Assembly (NCBI GenBank): GCA_963971305.1
Contig: OZ020306.1
Coordinates: 69,165,022-69,229,021, forward strand
Direction of reading: 5' to 3'
Length of the DNA stretch: 64,000 nucleotides
Source: Arcuatula senhousia
Lineage: Eukaryota; Mollusca; Bivalvia; Mytilida; Mytilidae
The notes under the pieces are model-generated. The model ran no database searches and had not been told where the DNA came from. It saw only the letters and a list, made by a program, of their open reading frames with translations. A program made the translations under genes and the position numbers. Below, in pieces: positions 1-13,535 of this stretch (the first letter of the stretch is position 1; every line of letters starts with the position of its first letter).

Positions 1-1127
1 GACAGACATTATGGAAATATATGGAACACATTTTTCAAACGCCGTATAAAGGACTGATTGTTCCCCGAGGGAAGCCTGCTCGGGCATCAACACTTCTGTG
101 TTGACAAACACGTCAAAGCTATAAATTTGTGCATTTGAATTTCATAATTGTCTTAACCCTAAGGTTCTGCCTACCCAAACCATAGGTTGATCTTAGTCAT
201 TATTTGGTTTTCTTGTGAATAGTTTTGCTTTTATTGTTCAGTGCTCTTCATATTCTGGATAAAGTGTCTGTCTCTTTCTTTTTTTTTTGGCAGAGCGCCT
301 CTTGTGAGTCTTGAATAAGGCGCGTCAGGCGTAGCAAAATTCTTTAATTTGAACTTTTTTGTGTTTTTTTTTAAAAGGTTTATGTGAAAAGCTTATTTTT
401 TAATGATTACTCTATGTGTTTGTGTATTGAGTAAACCGTGACATATCGGCTACTTGTAAACATTCGCTTCGTCTATTTTCAATCCTTCTCGTTTTAGTCC
501 CCTTTTTAATTCTCATGTAAGATGTTAAAAAAAAATCGTCCTTAGTTCTTCTCTGTACATAAGTTCTTTCTTCATTTTCAAGAAAAGATATGTATAAACA
601 GTAGGACACCAACACGTTTTATTAATATATTTAATCAAGTGAACAAAAACAATAAACATTTCCGTCAACATAGAACATTTGTAGTATTAGTTTCTCTGTA
701 TGGAGTCGTGACATTTTTCCGGCTACCGCCGTTAAGGTAATTTCATGGCGTATCAAGCCAAACAAAGAAAACTATTTGATTTATTATGTAGAGTAACAAC
801 CTGTCGTATTATCTCCAAATGGGGATTTGTTGGTATTTTTCATTGTATATATTTTTCTGTATTTTATTCCAGTATAAACGTTAAATATGTTGATAATACA
901 AAACATTATCATGATTTTTAATTATACATGTTATATATGTTGTCCTTTATTTGTTGTAAAAGACGCAATTAAGTGTTTCTTCTGAATTAAATCCTTTAAA
1001 ATGCTGTAAAATTTTTTTTTTTTGGTTTTACTTTCGTTTGCTGATTTTTATAGAGGAATCATCTGTTTTATTTTCCAGAAAAAAAGAAAGAAAAAATGTT
1101 AAATTTATATTATTTTTTTTTCAACAG
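1..1127. other. Non-coding flank/intron upstream of the IRX homeobox exon
   Basis: No coding exon is visible. The stretch is AT-rich with several T runs. Bases about 175-215 share the string CATAGGTTGATCTTAGTC and a following TTTGGTTTTC with 25060-25085, so a small dispersed repeat is present. It should be intron of the Iroquois gene, because the exon at 1128 begins in the middle of a codon and the N-terminal part of the protein is not seen. Confidence 0.6.
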
Positions 1128-1420
1128 TTATGGCGGGCTCGATTTAAATAATGCAGCAAGACGAAAGAATGCAACACGAGAAACAACAAGTGCCTTAAAA
1201 GCCTGGCTTTACGAACACCGAAAGAACCCATATCCTACAAAAGGGGAAAAGATCATGTTGGCCATCATCACAAAAATGACACTTACTCAGGTTTCAACGT
1301 GGTTTGCAAACGCCAGACGGCGCCTGAAAAAAGAAAGTAAATCCTGGAATGGCAAGGACAGTGTTTTAGATGATAGTGATATCGAGGCAGATGGCGAAGA
1401 CGAGGCCAATCGAAAACGAG
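1128..1420 (+). CDS. Iroquois (IRX) homeodomain exon, internal, partial gene
   Basis: This exon encodes a TALE-class homeodomain, a sequence-specific DNA-binding domain of nuclear transcription factors. The homeobox is about 1156-1338. It has the three-residue loop insertion typical of TALE proteins (PYP after helix 1, in [12 protein letters not shown]) and recognition helix [14 protein letters not shown], with alanine at homeodomain position 50. The core [20 protein letters not shown] is the Iroquois form; Mohawk differs here. An acidic stretch ([12 protein letters not shown]) follows, as in IRX proteins. The acceptor is a T-rich tract ending in CAG at 1125-1127 and the donor is GAG|GTCAGT at 1420/1421. 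The exon enters in phase 2 and leaves in phase 1. The upstream in-frame ATG at 1096 is intronic and is not taken as a start. The gene is incomplete at its 5' end. Confidence 0.95.
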
Positions 1421-4366
1421 GTCAGTATTCACTGCTGAACTTGACCGTTACTATAATTACTAACTAATAATATCTGTCCATAAAAGATAAGGATTGTTTT
1501 TAATTTCTACACGATAGCGCGATTTTATAGGATTTATTTGCATATTAATTAGGCACACGATAAGATTGAGGCGAGGATAAGGCAAAATAAGGACATTTAT
1601 TGTTTATATGATAATATCAGTGACAATTTGCTCACAACAAATTACTTTAATTGCTCTTAATAAGCCCACTAAGTGTTTATTACCAAGGAACAAGTTTTTA
1701 TACCATATTAACCCTGAAGGTACAAGCTATGAACATAAGCGGGAACAATTTAAAACAGGAAACATTATATTTTTAATTCGGAGAATCTTTATACCTTGAG
1801 ATATTTATACTTGACGCGAATAGATTTTAAATTTGTAATAAGACATAAATTCGCTACATGACTTTGCCATCCCAAGACGATGAGACGAGCAGTTCACACT
1901 TGAACGATGATTTTATCTCGAATATAAAGCCTTATTGTTAAAAATCCATCTTTAAACTATATTTCTTAAAGAAAACATACTTTGCTGCATTTTTAGTTGT
2001 AACACTAAACCGAAAACTATAGTATTACAACAAATTACAAGATATAAATCTGGAAACTCTATAGTTTTACATTAATTGAAAATTCTAATTTCCTCCGGGT
2101 ATTGTATCTTTTATTATAAAACATTATTTAAAGATGTTAATGTATTTTAAAAATATGATAAGGCGACAACTATTAATATGTAAGATTTAAATCTATTATA
2201 TAGAAATTGTCACATTTAAGAATTGAACATTGTCGTACGTGGCTGTCTGTTGCTGGTATCTTGTTCTTCGGTTAATAGTTGTCTCTTTAAGGTGTCTGGT
2301 TTTAAGCTGCAAGAGACACCGCAGCAAAATTTATTATTTAGAAGTTCGGGTTAGGTTTCACCGTTTCCTTTTAGAAGCTGTTAATTTATACAACTAATAT
2401 CGAATGAACCTTCTAATTTTGAATGATCGACATTGCAGAATCTTGTATTACAGAGGCGAGCTGTCGCCAATGTAACACAGGAACAAAAAATAAATTACAC
2501 CACGCAAATTGAGCTATACGTTTGTTTGTTGCGTTATCTTTGCTACTTTTTTTCTCCTTTGTTTTGTCAATTCAAGGCAATTTAATCATTTTAATCATAA
2601 TAATTTAGACAAAGTTGTACCCCCCACCCCCCAAAAAAAAAATACGCCGTAACGATTTTGTAAATGTATTGCATGCCTTTGTATTTAGCATTGTAATTTT
2701 AATTAGGTTTTTTTTTAAATCTGAGATTTCTTTACCAGTAGGTCTTTTTTTTAACATGGATTATTCTTTTTCTTCTTTTATCTGAGATTATTACATTTTG
2801 ATTGTAACATTACAGGTCTTTACATAAATATACATAAAATAACAAAGTGAGTAAAAGCGACCATCTGAGTGTTGCCATTTGAATGTCTTTTCTTATTGTC
2901 CAAAAAATGACGACCTCGCCAAACATATGTCACAGCTTGATTGAATAGCGTTGACCACTAAGTGGCTTAGATGTCTGAAAAGGCCCGAGGAACCAACCGA
3001 GTTTGAAATTTCCATATAGCATGCCAGTAACCAAACAACAGTTTTTATAAATTGAAATCTTTCATATGCTAAATACCATTTGACAAATTATTGATTTTAA
3101 TAAACGAACAATTGTCGAGCCACGGCGAGTTCGTTCGCCCATAGGAAAAATCTTCATTTTCTTTATAACCGAAAATGAAGTGGAACGGTTTCTTTTTATC
3201 GTCTTTATCTATTCTATCTTGTCTTAACTCAAAATGGAATTAATTTGGTGTTTTAAACATAATGAAAAACCTTAACCCTACCTACACGAAATTAAATATC
3301 TCACAAAATCTGATTTGTTTGTGCCATCATATTTTCCGGAGATGTTATCATATCCCTATCCGACAAGACTCGGGTAGGATTACCCTTATTAGAAATGATA
3401 ATGAAGTCCAAAAAGTGATTTAATGTTGTGATAACGTATTTTATATTTCACCTATAATATAAACGTTTCACCGACGGTGATTAATGATCTGGAATTAAAT
3501 ACCGCGATAAATTACGAGAAGTGTTTTTTCATTCAACTGTCAATGCTTCCTATTTCAATTTAAATCGGGTACCTGTCATTCGTCGTCAAATTTTATCTTC
3601 ACGTACAAATAATACCTCCATTAAAGATAGAAAATCCTAAATTGATAAAATTTTAGCTGTTTTATATTTCTTATCTCGACATAATTGCTAGAAAAGTGTG
3701 ATATTTAAATTTTTATAATAACAAGGTTAAAAATTTTACATGATTATTGTTATTTTTGAGCCATTAATGGGAGGGAAAACCTTGTCAAAAATTAAAATTT
3801 ACGATCCGTGTAGAATATGATCAGAGCTGTAATAAAGCAGAATTAGTGTAAAAATTTTGAATTATGAATTATGATTAATTAGGCGTTTGATTATTAGTAT
3901 GAATATTTATAACTTATAGAACTTGAAGTACAGTTAGGTGATGCTATAACCAGACAATAAGCTGAACCACTGCTTATTTTCTAAATAAACATTTACACAT
4001 AAAGACAAAATGCTGACTACGAAAAGTTTCAATACGGCTTTTCAAGCAAAAGCTTAATTAAAACATACATACTTGTTGTCTTCAAATTTTCAAATATTCC
4101 GTATATTATTTTAACTAACCAATTTTCTAATGGATCTAAAAAGTATTCAACATTTAAAAACGTTTTTCACAAAAACTAATTCTATTGTTTTAGCCATTCA
4201 GATCGAAACTTTTTTATTGAAAGGGTCTAAACTGTTGAAAAGTATTTGAAGTGGTAAAACGATTTTCTTAACCGGTAAAGCTTTTCCGTTTTTTTTAGAT
4301 GCCAATATTTATAACAATTCTTAAACTTCTTCTTATTAATTTAACACGTGTTTTGTTTTCTTTCAG
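1421..4366 (+). other. Intron of the IRX gene
   Basis: This 2.9-kb AT-rich interval runs from the donor GTCAGT at 1421 to the acceptor TTTCTTTCAG at 4357-4366. No convincing exon or recognisable transposon was found inside it. Being relatively free of the repeats that fill the rest of the window, it may hold regulatory sequence, but no specific site can be named from one sequence. Confidence 0.7.
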
Positions 4367-4911
4367 ATTCAATGAACCGTGACAGCACCGACTTTGAAGA
4401 CGAAGATTTCGACATAAAGGTTACCTCAGATTTATCCGATATTTCCGACGCAGAAAACGACGACGACGTAGATGAAAGAAAACACCAAAGCAACAGTAGA
4501 CTAAGTTTCCATTCGGATTCCTCTTCTAAATCGATAAACTGTGAAAATAGATTAACAATGTCATCTCCGGAAAGATCCGAATCATCAACTGTCAATCAAA
4601 ATCAAAACCCTGCCTCTTCAAATTCCACAACTGCAGCTTCACGACCTAAAATCTGGTCGATAGAAGAAATAATGAATAAAGACTCGTCGAAGCCCAAAGC
4701 AAACCATCAACATCTTCATGACAGGTCTTCACAAACTTTGCAAGAAAGGGCAGTGTTAAATATAGAACAAAATAGTCAAACAGAACCATTAAACGTACAC
4801 AGGTATTCAATCAATGGCCTAAAACAATCAAACACACCATTAAAATTACCAACACGAATCGAGACTGCTGTGTCACCATCTGATAAATCTCCATCATCAC
4901 ATGCGCAATAA
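4367..4911 (+). CDS. Iroquois (IRX) terminal coding exon
   Basis: The exon joins the homeobox exon in matching phase 1: one base from 1420 plus two from 4367 make a codon for Asp. It ends at TAA 4909-4911 and gives about 182 residues. The first part is strongly acidic and serine-rich, which fits the acidic region that follows the homeodomain in IRX proteins. Around 4648-4668 it encodes RPKIWSIEEIM, which matches the conserved KPKIWSLAE-type motif of Iroquois proteins and supports the join. The rest is Ser/Thr/Gln/Asn-rich and looks disordered. No clear Iro box is visible, and the tail is short compared with many IRX proteins. An antisense ORF over 4341-4595 is a shadow of this acidic coding sequence. 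Confidence 0.9.
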
Positions 4912-5121
4912 TCTTCGAACTTTGTTGCAACACATTATTTATTTAACATTTTGACCTTTGTTTTTTTTTGTGTTTATTGTATATTTATGGATTGTACGAC
5001 AATCTTTGATGTGCCTTACTATAAAAGTGCTTTTGTGGGGTACTAATTCAATGAATATATTTCTATTTTTGTATGTGAATATATTTTATATCTTCTTTTA
5101 CTTTATGATCAGAAATTTTGT

Positions 5122-5127
5122 AATAAA
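5122..5127 (+). promoter_or_regulatory. Candidate polyadenylation signal for IRX
   Basis: AATAAA lies about 211 bases after the IRX stop codon, before the first recognisable repeat at 5299. Such hexamers are common by chance in AT-rich DNA, so the assignment is tentative. Confidence 0.35.
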
Positions 5128-5298
5128 ATATTTTTGTACTTATTTTTTTTTTTACATATTTCGCAATACTAGTTATACCCCCGCTTCCAAAAAGAGACGG
5201 CCTACTGTTTCATCTGTGCCCGTCTTTAACGCGGTTCCTTACTACTGTGGTTCGTAGTTCCATACTATAGTGGTTCGTAGTTCCGTCAATTTTTTTTT

Positions 5299-6286
5299 AG
5301 CTCACATGGTCAAAGGCTTATGCCATCACTATGCGTACGTCGTCGTCCGTTAACAATTTCAAAACTCTTCTCCTCTAAAACCACTGAACCAATTAACCTG
5401 AAACTTGGCAAGAATGATATACCCCCGGTATAACTTGTTGGCTACAACGTTTCTCAATTTGAGTTGATTTAATAAAAAATATTACCGCTGTTACTAAAAA
5501 TAGAACAGGGGGGAGGTAAAACAGCAGTTTTTCGCAAATAACTCATAAACGGTGACAGATATCAAAATTCGTCACAAGGAAAAAGTGACCAACATGTCAA
5601 GGTCAACCTAAACTGAAATTTTGAAGAAAGTCCAACAAACTTTGTGGGAGTTATTGCCCCTTTTCTAGATTTTTTTTCTACATTTTGCACTTATTTATAT
5701 CTCAAGAACTATGTAAGATATTGAAGTTATTTCAATTGCATATTATTCAGCTAAGTAAGCTTTACATAATTGTCTACTGGGTCGAAATTGTCAGATGACC
5801 TCTTATAGAGGTTACGGCCCCTTAAATGCCAAAAATAATAGTTTAAGCCTTATAGATTGTTAACTATAGAAGATAGAGAAAAGGTTTTGCTTGCTTAAAT
5901 GTTCAGCTAATTGAGATCTACCAAATTGTCCATTTATAGGTCGAAATCTTTAGATGTCCCCTATAGAATTATTGCAGATAGAGAAAAGCTGATGCTTGCT
6001 CAATGTTCAGCTAATTGAGTTCTACAAAATTGTTCATTAGGCCTAAATTATAAAATGACCGTTATAGGAGTTATTTACCGGTATCGCCCGTTAAATGACT
6101 AAAAAGTAGATTGAACGTGATATTTAGATTGTATTTCATAAAAGATTGTGCCACCCAATTTTAAATGCTTAGCTAAATAGAACTTTCCAATGGTTTCATT
6201 GTCATTTTTTGGTGTTGGCAAAGTGAAATATTGTATATTAAGTCATTGAAACCAGGTGAGCGCTTCAGGCTCCTGTGAGCCTCTTG
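5299..6286 (+). mobile_element. Family A non-autonomous element, copy 1 (Helentron-like)
   Basis: It starts AGCTCACATGG after a run of T and ends with CCAGGTGAGC followed by the hairpin GGCTCCTGTGAGCC and CTCTTG. The ends therefore carry subterminal inverted repeats (GCTCACCTGG / CCAGGTGAGC). The interior has about three degenerate tandem units containing TTGCTTGCTTAAATGTTCAG-like strings (near 5889, 5990 and 6157). The same layout is at 29221-30703, and in reverse at 17025-21016. It has no coding capacity. T-rich insertion sites, a 3' hairpin and internal tandem repeats resemble Helentron-associated elements; that class assignment is inference. Confidence 0.7.
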
Positions 6287-6335
6287 CTTTATTTGCTTAT
6301 AACTTAGCCACTATATATATATATAAATATAAGTT

Positions 6336-6760
6336 ACTCCTAGGTTGTTGATATTGGTAACATGCTTTATTTGAACATGATATGTTGTTGTTTTAGATCC
6401 ACCCAACATCTACTTCCTGTTATCGGAAAACTTTACATATCTTCTGTCACACTTTTATTCTTTTTTACTCTGCAACTTTTACTCCTAGGTTGCTGATTTT
6501 TAATAACATGCTTTACATATGGCCGTGATGTATTTTGATAATCCTTTTTATCCATCCGACATCTATTTCCTGCTAAACTAAAGCATTTTCTGTCACACTT
6601 TTGCTCTCCAACTATAACTCTTAGGTGTTTACATGTGTTAAGTGACATGATCATAATTATACGGTATTGTGGGATATGGTTTAGATCCATGGTCCAACTT
6701 CTTCCTGTGTACCGAAAACTTTTTTGTGTTGCACTTGTATTCTGTCACACTTGTTACATG
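6336..6760 (+). repeat. Degenerate tandem repeat, about 140-bp unit, three units
   Basis: The string ACTCCTAGGTTG recurs at 6336, 6481 and, altered, about 6617. Each is followed by AACATGCTTTA-like and ATCTACTTCCTG-like strings and TCTGTCACACTT. Spacing is about 145 and 136 bases. Short ORFs here are by-products. The motif CTACTTCCTGTT is shared with the tandem units at 50317-50860. Confidence 0.6.
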
Positions 6761-9700
6761 TATTCACTTTTAAATCCGATATTACCTCAGATAAGAAATA
6801 ACAAGGGAAAGGGCACTTTAATAATCAACTGAGACATTTCTAAAAAAAACTAATTAAAACATTGCTTAAACATAAAAACATGATAATTTTATGCAGCCGC
6901 TACGACATGTAGGGGTCATTAAGCTTTAATCATGTCCGTCTGTACGTCCGTTCTTACGTCCGTACGAATTCTCATCAAGCTTTTCACTGAGATGGTACAT
7001 GAGTATGGTTGAAATTTGGCAGTTCGGTATGACCAATTGTATGTCCTTAGCGACTTTCAAACCTGTCGGACTTATACTTCCTTTTTTGGACTGGGTCGAT
7101 ATGTAAATGAATGTACATGAAAATGTTTGTCAACCTTTTTTTTGAGAAACCGTTTATGAGAATGATTAGAAAATTGGTAGGATGGTTTGGTATGACAAAC
7201 TTTACGTCCTTAACGACTATCATGCATATCAGTCTTCGACTTCCTGTTTAAGGCCTATAGCGTGACCATCCGTGTTCCATTGACACATTCCTTCTTTATT
7301 CACTGTATGTTAGTATGGTTGTCATTTCTTTATTAAGGTGTAAACAAATGTTGTCAGTTTTCATACCTCTCGCTGTCTGGGTAAGAGGACTTTTCTTTCC
7401 ATATTCTTTTTTTAACCTTTGACCTTCCAGGGTTTTGATTGAAATATAATGAGATGTTACCTCTTTAGAAATATAATGAGAGGTTACCTCTTCAAATATG
7501 GATATAGTGCAAAAGTAAATCAACTGTTTTATTTCTGCCGATTTTTGTAAAAAAAATATAAAATATTGTTAATATACTAGTGCTATTTAGTGCTCTTGTC
7601 ATGCACTGTGAGGAAAAGAACCGAGTCTAGTTGGCATATAAGATGTTGTCCCAACAAAGTCCAGATGTTCTAGCATAAAAAATGTACGAACCAAAAATAT
7701 TCAACATAATAGACCATTCTCTTACTTTGTCTAAATGCGTCTCTTCTATACTTAGAAAATATATTCAATTGAATTCTAAAAGCATTACCAAACCTTTGAA
7801 GCCTAATTCAACATCACTTTGACGAATGTATTTCAATTATTTTTAAATCTTAACCTAAAGTGACTAATTTACTCATCAATGCGACTCCTTTAAACAAACC
7901 ACTTTACAGCAACAACTATCAAGAGCAGTAATAGCTGAGAATACATGACAAATATTTCACCAGGGGTGGCATTAGGGTAAAATAAATTGCATTATGCAAG
8001 CAAATGTCCGATACTTGAAACAACAATGCAAAAACACGTGTTGAATGGACAGAACTGGACATTTGGACACACAATTCGCTGTTTAACCAGGTGGGAGCCA
8101 TCATTTTTAAAGGGCATAAAATGTGACATTGAATCCTAGTAATATGTTTAAAATTCTTTGGTTAATTCGTCGCCTTTGACATCTTACTACCATCTAATTT
8201 ATTTTAACGTGCTGTTTTGAGCAATATGGTTAAATGTTTAACACGTATAAACGATGGATTTAATTCTTAAGCATGTTCGTCCAGTTTGAGATTCATTCTT
8301 GGTGCATTAAATCATCGCAAGACATTCCTACACATATCTTATGCATTTAAGGGTCAAGAGAAGCTTTGGTGTTAAATGGTATTTTGCAAAATCATATCTG
8401 ACTTCAATTATAGGCGTTAAGTGTCTTCTTAAGATTTTTGTCTTAAGGAATGTTCTGTAGACTGATTAAGGAGCTAAGTTATCATTAATATTGCAAAATT
8501 CTTTTCTTATTTATCACCGCTGCATTTTAGGCCAAAAATTTATAAGCAATTATTCAACCTGTAGGGTCAAACGCTACATATTTTCAGCATCTATTGTCAG
8601 CAATAAACACTTTAAAAAAAAAGGTTTGCATGTACATCATCGATTTTTTTCTAATAATTTTTTTTTTATATTATCCACGTTTTACAAAAAAAAACTCTTA
8701 TCAAGTCCAGTCTAGAGCAAATTTCAATTAGCGATGCTTATGATCGTTTTTTACTGTATCGTTGAATGTACCGGTTGCTGTTTTCCTTTTTTTCCTAAAT
8801 ATTGGAATACTAGTGACTTTATGGTGTTTTGCTATCGTCTCGTTTTTATGTTTTGTATTGTTCCGTTTTCGTTTTTTTCTCTGCTTTATATTCTATTTAT
8901 AATATTTTTCTTGTGTGTGTATTGTTCCCAACATCTTTTACACCTCTGCACTACTGCTACCTAGATTTGGGATTTTAATTGCGTTTAATGGAGTTCCAAC
9001 ATAACAGCGTCAGATCTTAAGTTTGTTTTTTGTTATGTGCTTATTGTAAAAGAAGTTCAATAAGTCGTTAGATTTACACAGTAAGCCTTGACCACAAATG
9101 ACCGAGTTTTATGTTAAACACTAATATTACTTTCAAAACGAACAAGTTTAAACGAAAAATTTCTATTTTCAAATAAATTACGTTGAAATACAACACGCAT
9201 ATTTTGTAGTAAATCTTCGCAATAGTTTCGCTTAAAACGGATCAAATTCTTTCAAAACCGAACATAAATGACAACGTGTACCGTTTAAAATGACAAGAAT
9301 ATCAATTCAATATGAAAAAGATGGGCCTCGCGTGGCTCGGTATCGAACAGGAGACCTCTTACATCAAATGGTTTTAGATTGTGTCATTATGTTATAGCTT
9401 AATAAATCAATTGATATTTTTTCTCCAAATCTGTTACTCTGCTGTGTTTTTTCATTATTTAGTTACAAATAATTAGATATGAGAGTTCTAAATCAATGTT
9501 ACGACCATGGTGTCATTGTATCCTTATATGCACGGCGTTCTTGTGACTTCCAAGAGTCGATTTTGTCAGATAATTATTTCACCAGAAGGTCATTATTTAA
9601 GATTTAACTCGTTCATTCTCTGTTCATAGAATTTAGTCTACAAATTTCTCTTCGTGTTCTTTGTGTTAAATGGTTATGCCTTGTCCTTTTAAATTTCTTA

Positions 9701-10949
9701 TACAGGTATTCGAATAATCAATTGGTACATCTTTGATTTTTTTAAAGCAGTTGATGCAGACATATTTTAAAATATTATATTCATGACAATGATTTTAAAA
9801 AGAAATGTGTTTTTTAGCATCTGAAGCTAGCTTTTTCCTATACATTCAGAACTTGAACTTTGCAATTGATTCTTTTTTTACTAGTCACATCGCTCTATTT
9901 TGTTTTTTTCCCTTTTTTCTTGTTTTGAATATGACCTGTAGATTGGAAACAAGAGGGCAAAACAAAAAAGTCTTAATTCTGTTTTTTTCTGCTTCCAGAA
10001 GACATCGTTGTCACGACTTGCATATTATGTATCGTCGATAAGGATCGAAGTATCGGGCAAGTTGTTCATAGAAACTTGTTTTATACAACTTTCTTACTTA
10101 GTTCTTTTAAGGGGGCTCGAGGGTCTAACTTTTTAATTATAGATTTTTCTGTAATTTGGCACATTTGTAGTCCTTTGTGTATGGATCAAAAATATGCAAT
10201 AAAAAATGGGGGTCACCGTTTATTTAAGCCCGCTATTGAGGTTCTTAAAATGGGCTATAACCTATCTATTTTATATAGATTATATAGGGAAAATGATAAT
10301 TTAAAGCTTAAAAATGAAATAGAAAAAAATCTAAACAACAGAATTTCTTCAAATTTGCAAAGAATGTGTGTTTTAATGCATTCTTCAAATTGAATCAATA
10401 AAAATTTGGGGTCACCGTACAAATAAAAAAATGAAATTAAAAAAAACTGTTGAAATTTTGGCATTTTTCACACAAAATATAAAGAAAATGAGGATTTCAA
10501 TGAAAAACGTGGCATACAGAAAGAACTGAACAATAGAATTTCTTCAAGTTTGAACAGAAGCTGTGTTGTTTAATGAAATCAGTGACAACGCAACATACAG
10601 TGGTTGACCGATACAATACCGCTGCGCAAAAAATGTGCGCAAATTTAGACCCGAGAGCCTCCTTAACACTGGCTTGTGCATTAGGCTTCAATCAGTACTC
10701 AAGTATGCTCTATATGTGTTCTTATCTAAATGAATGTATTCGAAGAAATCAAACTATTGTTTTAGTGAGCTCCTTGTAGGAAATAAACCATCAGCGCTAA
10801 GCTTGTCAGTAAAATTTACCTTACATCCTGAGTACCCTGATACTGAGACAGGGCGATTTGCCAACTGGGCAACTGGGATGGGTGCCCATGATTGTTACTC
10901 ACACTCCCCTCTCATAATTGGCAATGTGACCCCATTCTCCTTCTCATTT

Positions 10950-10983
<34 letters not shown>

Positions 10984-12900
10984 TTATCACTCTTTCACGT
11001 TTTTTCCCTTATAGAGTGGAAACAACGTTATACTAATAAGTAAATTTATCTGACTAGCTATCAGCAACCACACAGGTCCTCAGTTATCACAAATAACTAA
11101 GTTCTTATACAATGTGGTTTTAAATGTAAGAATATATTTTAATGTTTAGGGCTGTGAATTGTTGAGGTGGAATTTATATATTTTTTCGATGAATGCATAC
11201 GAACAGATCGAAGCTTTTGTCTTCTACAATAGGGCATTCATGATAGCGTTTGCCATTTGACTCCAAATCATACAGACTATGAAAGAAAATCCCATGACAT
11301 GCATATTGGTGTGCAATCACGCGAAGTTGTTCAATGGACTTTCACTTTATAAGAGGGGAAAGTTTATTTCGCTACTTTTGTGAGAGACGGTGGGAGGCTC
11401 GTAAATAAACAGTGTTACAACTCCGGGGTACGACGCCGGTTGGTTTTGTTGAGTTTATTAGATTATAAAAGACATGTAATTTTTAAGTTAAGATTCATAA
11501 GGGTAGAAAACTTCAATTAGATATTTTGTAAATTGAAAACAAATTTCTGTGCCCAAACGGTGTGGTAATGAATAAGTTTCCGTAATCCACTTAAAGTTTT
11601 AAATATGGGTCTATTTAATTTTGAAAATGAAATGCTTGTCGAAGCCTTTAATACTATTTAGAAAATAAATTGATATTTGCCATGAATGAAAGATCAAATA
11701 TAAAATAGTTTTAGTAACACGAGAAGCCAGATTTACAAAAAAATAACTGATATCTTAAATAGAAAAGTTTAAGAAATCATATTTAATCAGCGAAAACGGG
11801 ATTCCTGGCCTGAAGCCTGCGTCGAAATACAAAAGTTTGGTGCCTACATGACCGAAATGGCGCTCTGATAGAGACTCAGTAAAAAACCTAAACTGTTAAG
11901 AGAAATTAGATACTATAATTTTCAATAGTATTTGATTCGATTTATTTCTTTTTCATGGTAAATCAAAGTTTAAATTATAATTTAATATGCTTACTACATA
12001 TTTTCAATATGATACGTTTGATATTTAAGATTGTAAATTAATCCCCAGTTTTAGACCAACACGAACATTTATATTAATTTGTTTGAAAATCGATATTTAA
12101 TGTAATGTGTTAAAATCAACACCCTCGATTGTGAATAAGGATAATCAGTTCTTTTAAATAAAAATTGTGTTCCTATCTTGAAAAAAAAACCCATCTTATT
12201 TTATTCTTCCATCCTATTCTAGCTTTTCACTTCATCATCACTTACTGTTCATTTTATCACCCTTTTCATGTTTGATTCCCTGATATAGCCGAATTGCTTA
12301 GGAATAAATCACAATAAACAACATTTGATTGAATAACATATGTATCATTTTTGCCATTTTCCTGAAGGCTATTATTCTTCAGATATACTCCCCCCTTTCC
12401 CCTGTAAAAAGAAAAATATTGTTTGAGAAAATGATGACCGACCTTTTATTTTAGACAAGAAAGGAAACCCGTTTTTGTCACATAACATATAACACATTGT
12501 CCAGTCTCTGTGAGTGGGGGGGGGGGAAATTAAGACTCGGGGAAAATGGCAACTCCGGTTCTGTATTTAACGACTCGCATATCATACCCAAAGTTCGTGA
12601 AATTGGTTTTTTTGCTTGAATCTAACCATCGTAAATTATTTTTATGTATAAATAGTTATTTAAAGCAAACAAGTTGTTTTTCCCATCACCGATAGTGCTT
12701 TTAATGGGGGTTCGGAGGGGTAAGCAGTTATTTCTGTTTAAATGGACATTTTGAAATGGGGTTAAGGATCGAAGAGAATACTTCCATTTTTTCGGGGGCA
12801 GTCTATACTCGTTTTTCTGATTTACCCTGTTTTCATTTCACCATCATTTCATCCCTTTCATCTTGATTTGGAGAAAAGTAAAAGATAAATAGCTTACTAA
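6761..12900. other. Intergenic, no gene seen
   Basis: Bases 6930-7250 hold two degenerate units (about 190 bases apart) with the shared strings TTTGGTATGACAAACTTTACG / TTCGGTATGACCAATTGTATG. Bases 10949-10983 are an (ATC)n microsatellite, which creates a false poly-His ORF. Bases 12220-12290 resemble the 3' part of the SINE-like family C (TTCATTTTATCACCCTTTTC). ORFs of 60-105 codons here are low-complexity and have no recognisable domain. Confidence 0.6.
10949..10983 (+). repeat. (ATC)n microsatellite
   Basis: About eleven uninterrupted ATC triplets. They produce a poly-histidine run in one frame that should not be read as a protein feature. Confidence 0.9.
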
Positions 12901-12919
12901 CTTTCATTGCGATCTTAAG

Positions 12920-13169
12920 ATAGAAAATAATGAGACGTGGAATAACTGTACGCGACACAGCTCACATAAAAAGTAGTACAACAAATGTAACTAAGAAAAT
13001 CCACAAAGGAAAACCGCCAGCAGCCGTCAACGAGACCAGTGGTAAGAGTAAAGTTCATCACAAGAAAGTTGTTGCGTTTTTACAAAATTGCATAAGGTCT
13101 GAATATGATTACTTAAAAAGGTTGACAAAAATAACGGTCGATTTAGTAATAGCGAAATTAAATAGTTAA
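12920..13169 (+). repeat. Dispersed repeat E fragment
   Basis: Starts AGATAATGAGACGTGGAATA and matches, with divergence, 15540-15700 and 32476-32640, which share GATAATGAGATRYGGRATAAG, TGTACGCGACACA and a following ATCCACAA-type string. The 79-codon ORF over it is a repeat by-product. Confidence 0.6.
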
Positions 13170-13535
13170 GAAAACATATTTTCTCAGGCACTTTAGCCTA
13201 CTGTACGTGAAGAGCTTGTAAGGATTTTTCACATTTACATTTTCCATTAATGGTGCGCAACGGCATGCAAAATGACAGCGTTGACCTATTAAACCACTTG
13301 TGGCACACATCACATAAAGCAATGAGCGTCCTTAGACGACATGAGGGTACAGACCGCCGTTTAGTGGACTTTTATATGTACTAACAGACTAAGAGTTCTG
13401 TGGGCCAATTGATCTTTACTGAGGACCCACACGAGGTAAGAAATGGCAGCGAAAGAAAAAGCACAATATAGCCTGGTTTAACCACTATTTTTCAAAAGTG
13501 TGTTTTAACCATTTTGTATGCTCAATTGCATATTT

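Noticed and set aside
4341..4595. Antisense Ser/Leu-rich ORF over the IRX exon
   Set aside because: Shadow of the acidic coding sequence on the + strand.
7919..8104. 61-codon - strand ORF
   Set aside because: No domain, no splice support and no sign of conservation visible.
9330..9365. B-box-like GTTCGATACC on the - strand, possible tRNA or tRNA-derived SINE
   Set aside because: No A box, acceptor stem or cloverleaf could be drawn around it.
10734..11036. ORF with a poly-histidine run
   Set aside because: The histidines come from the (ATC)n microsatellite; the rest has no domain.
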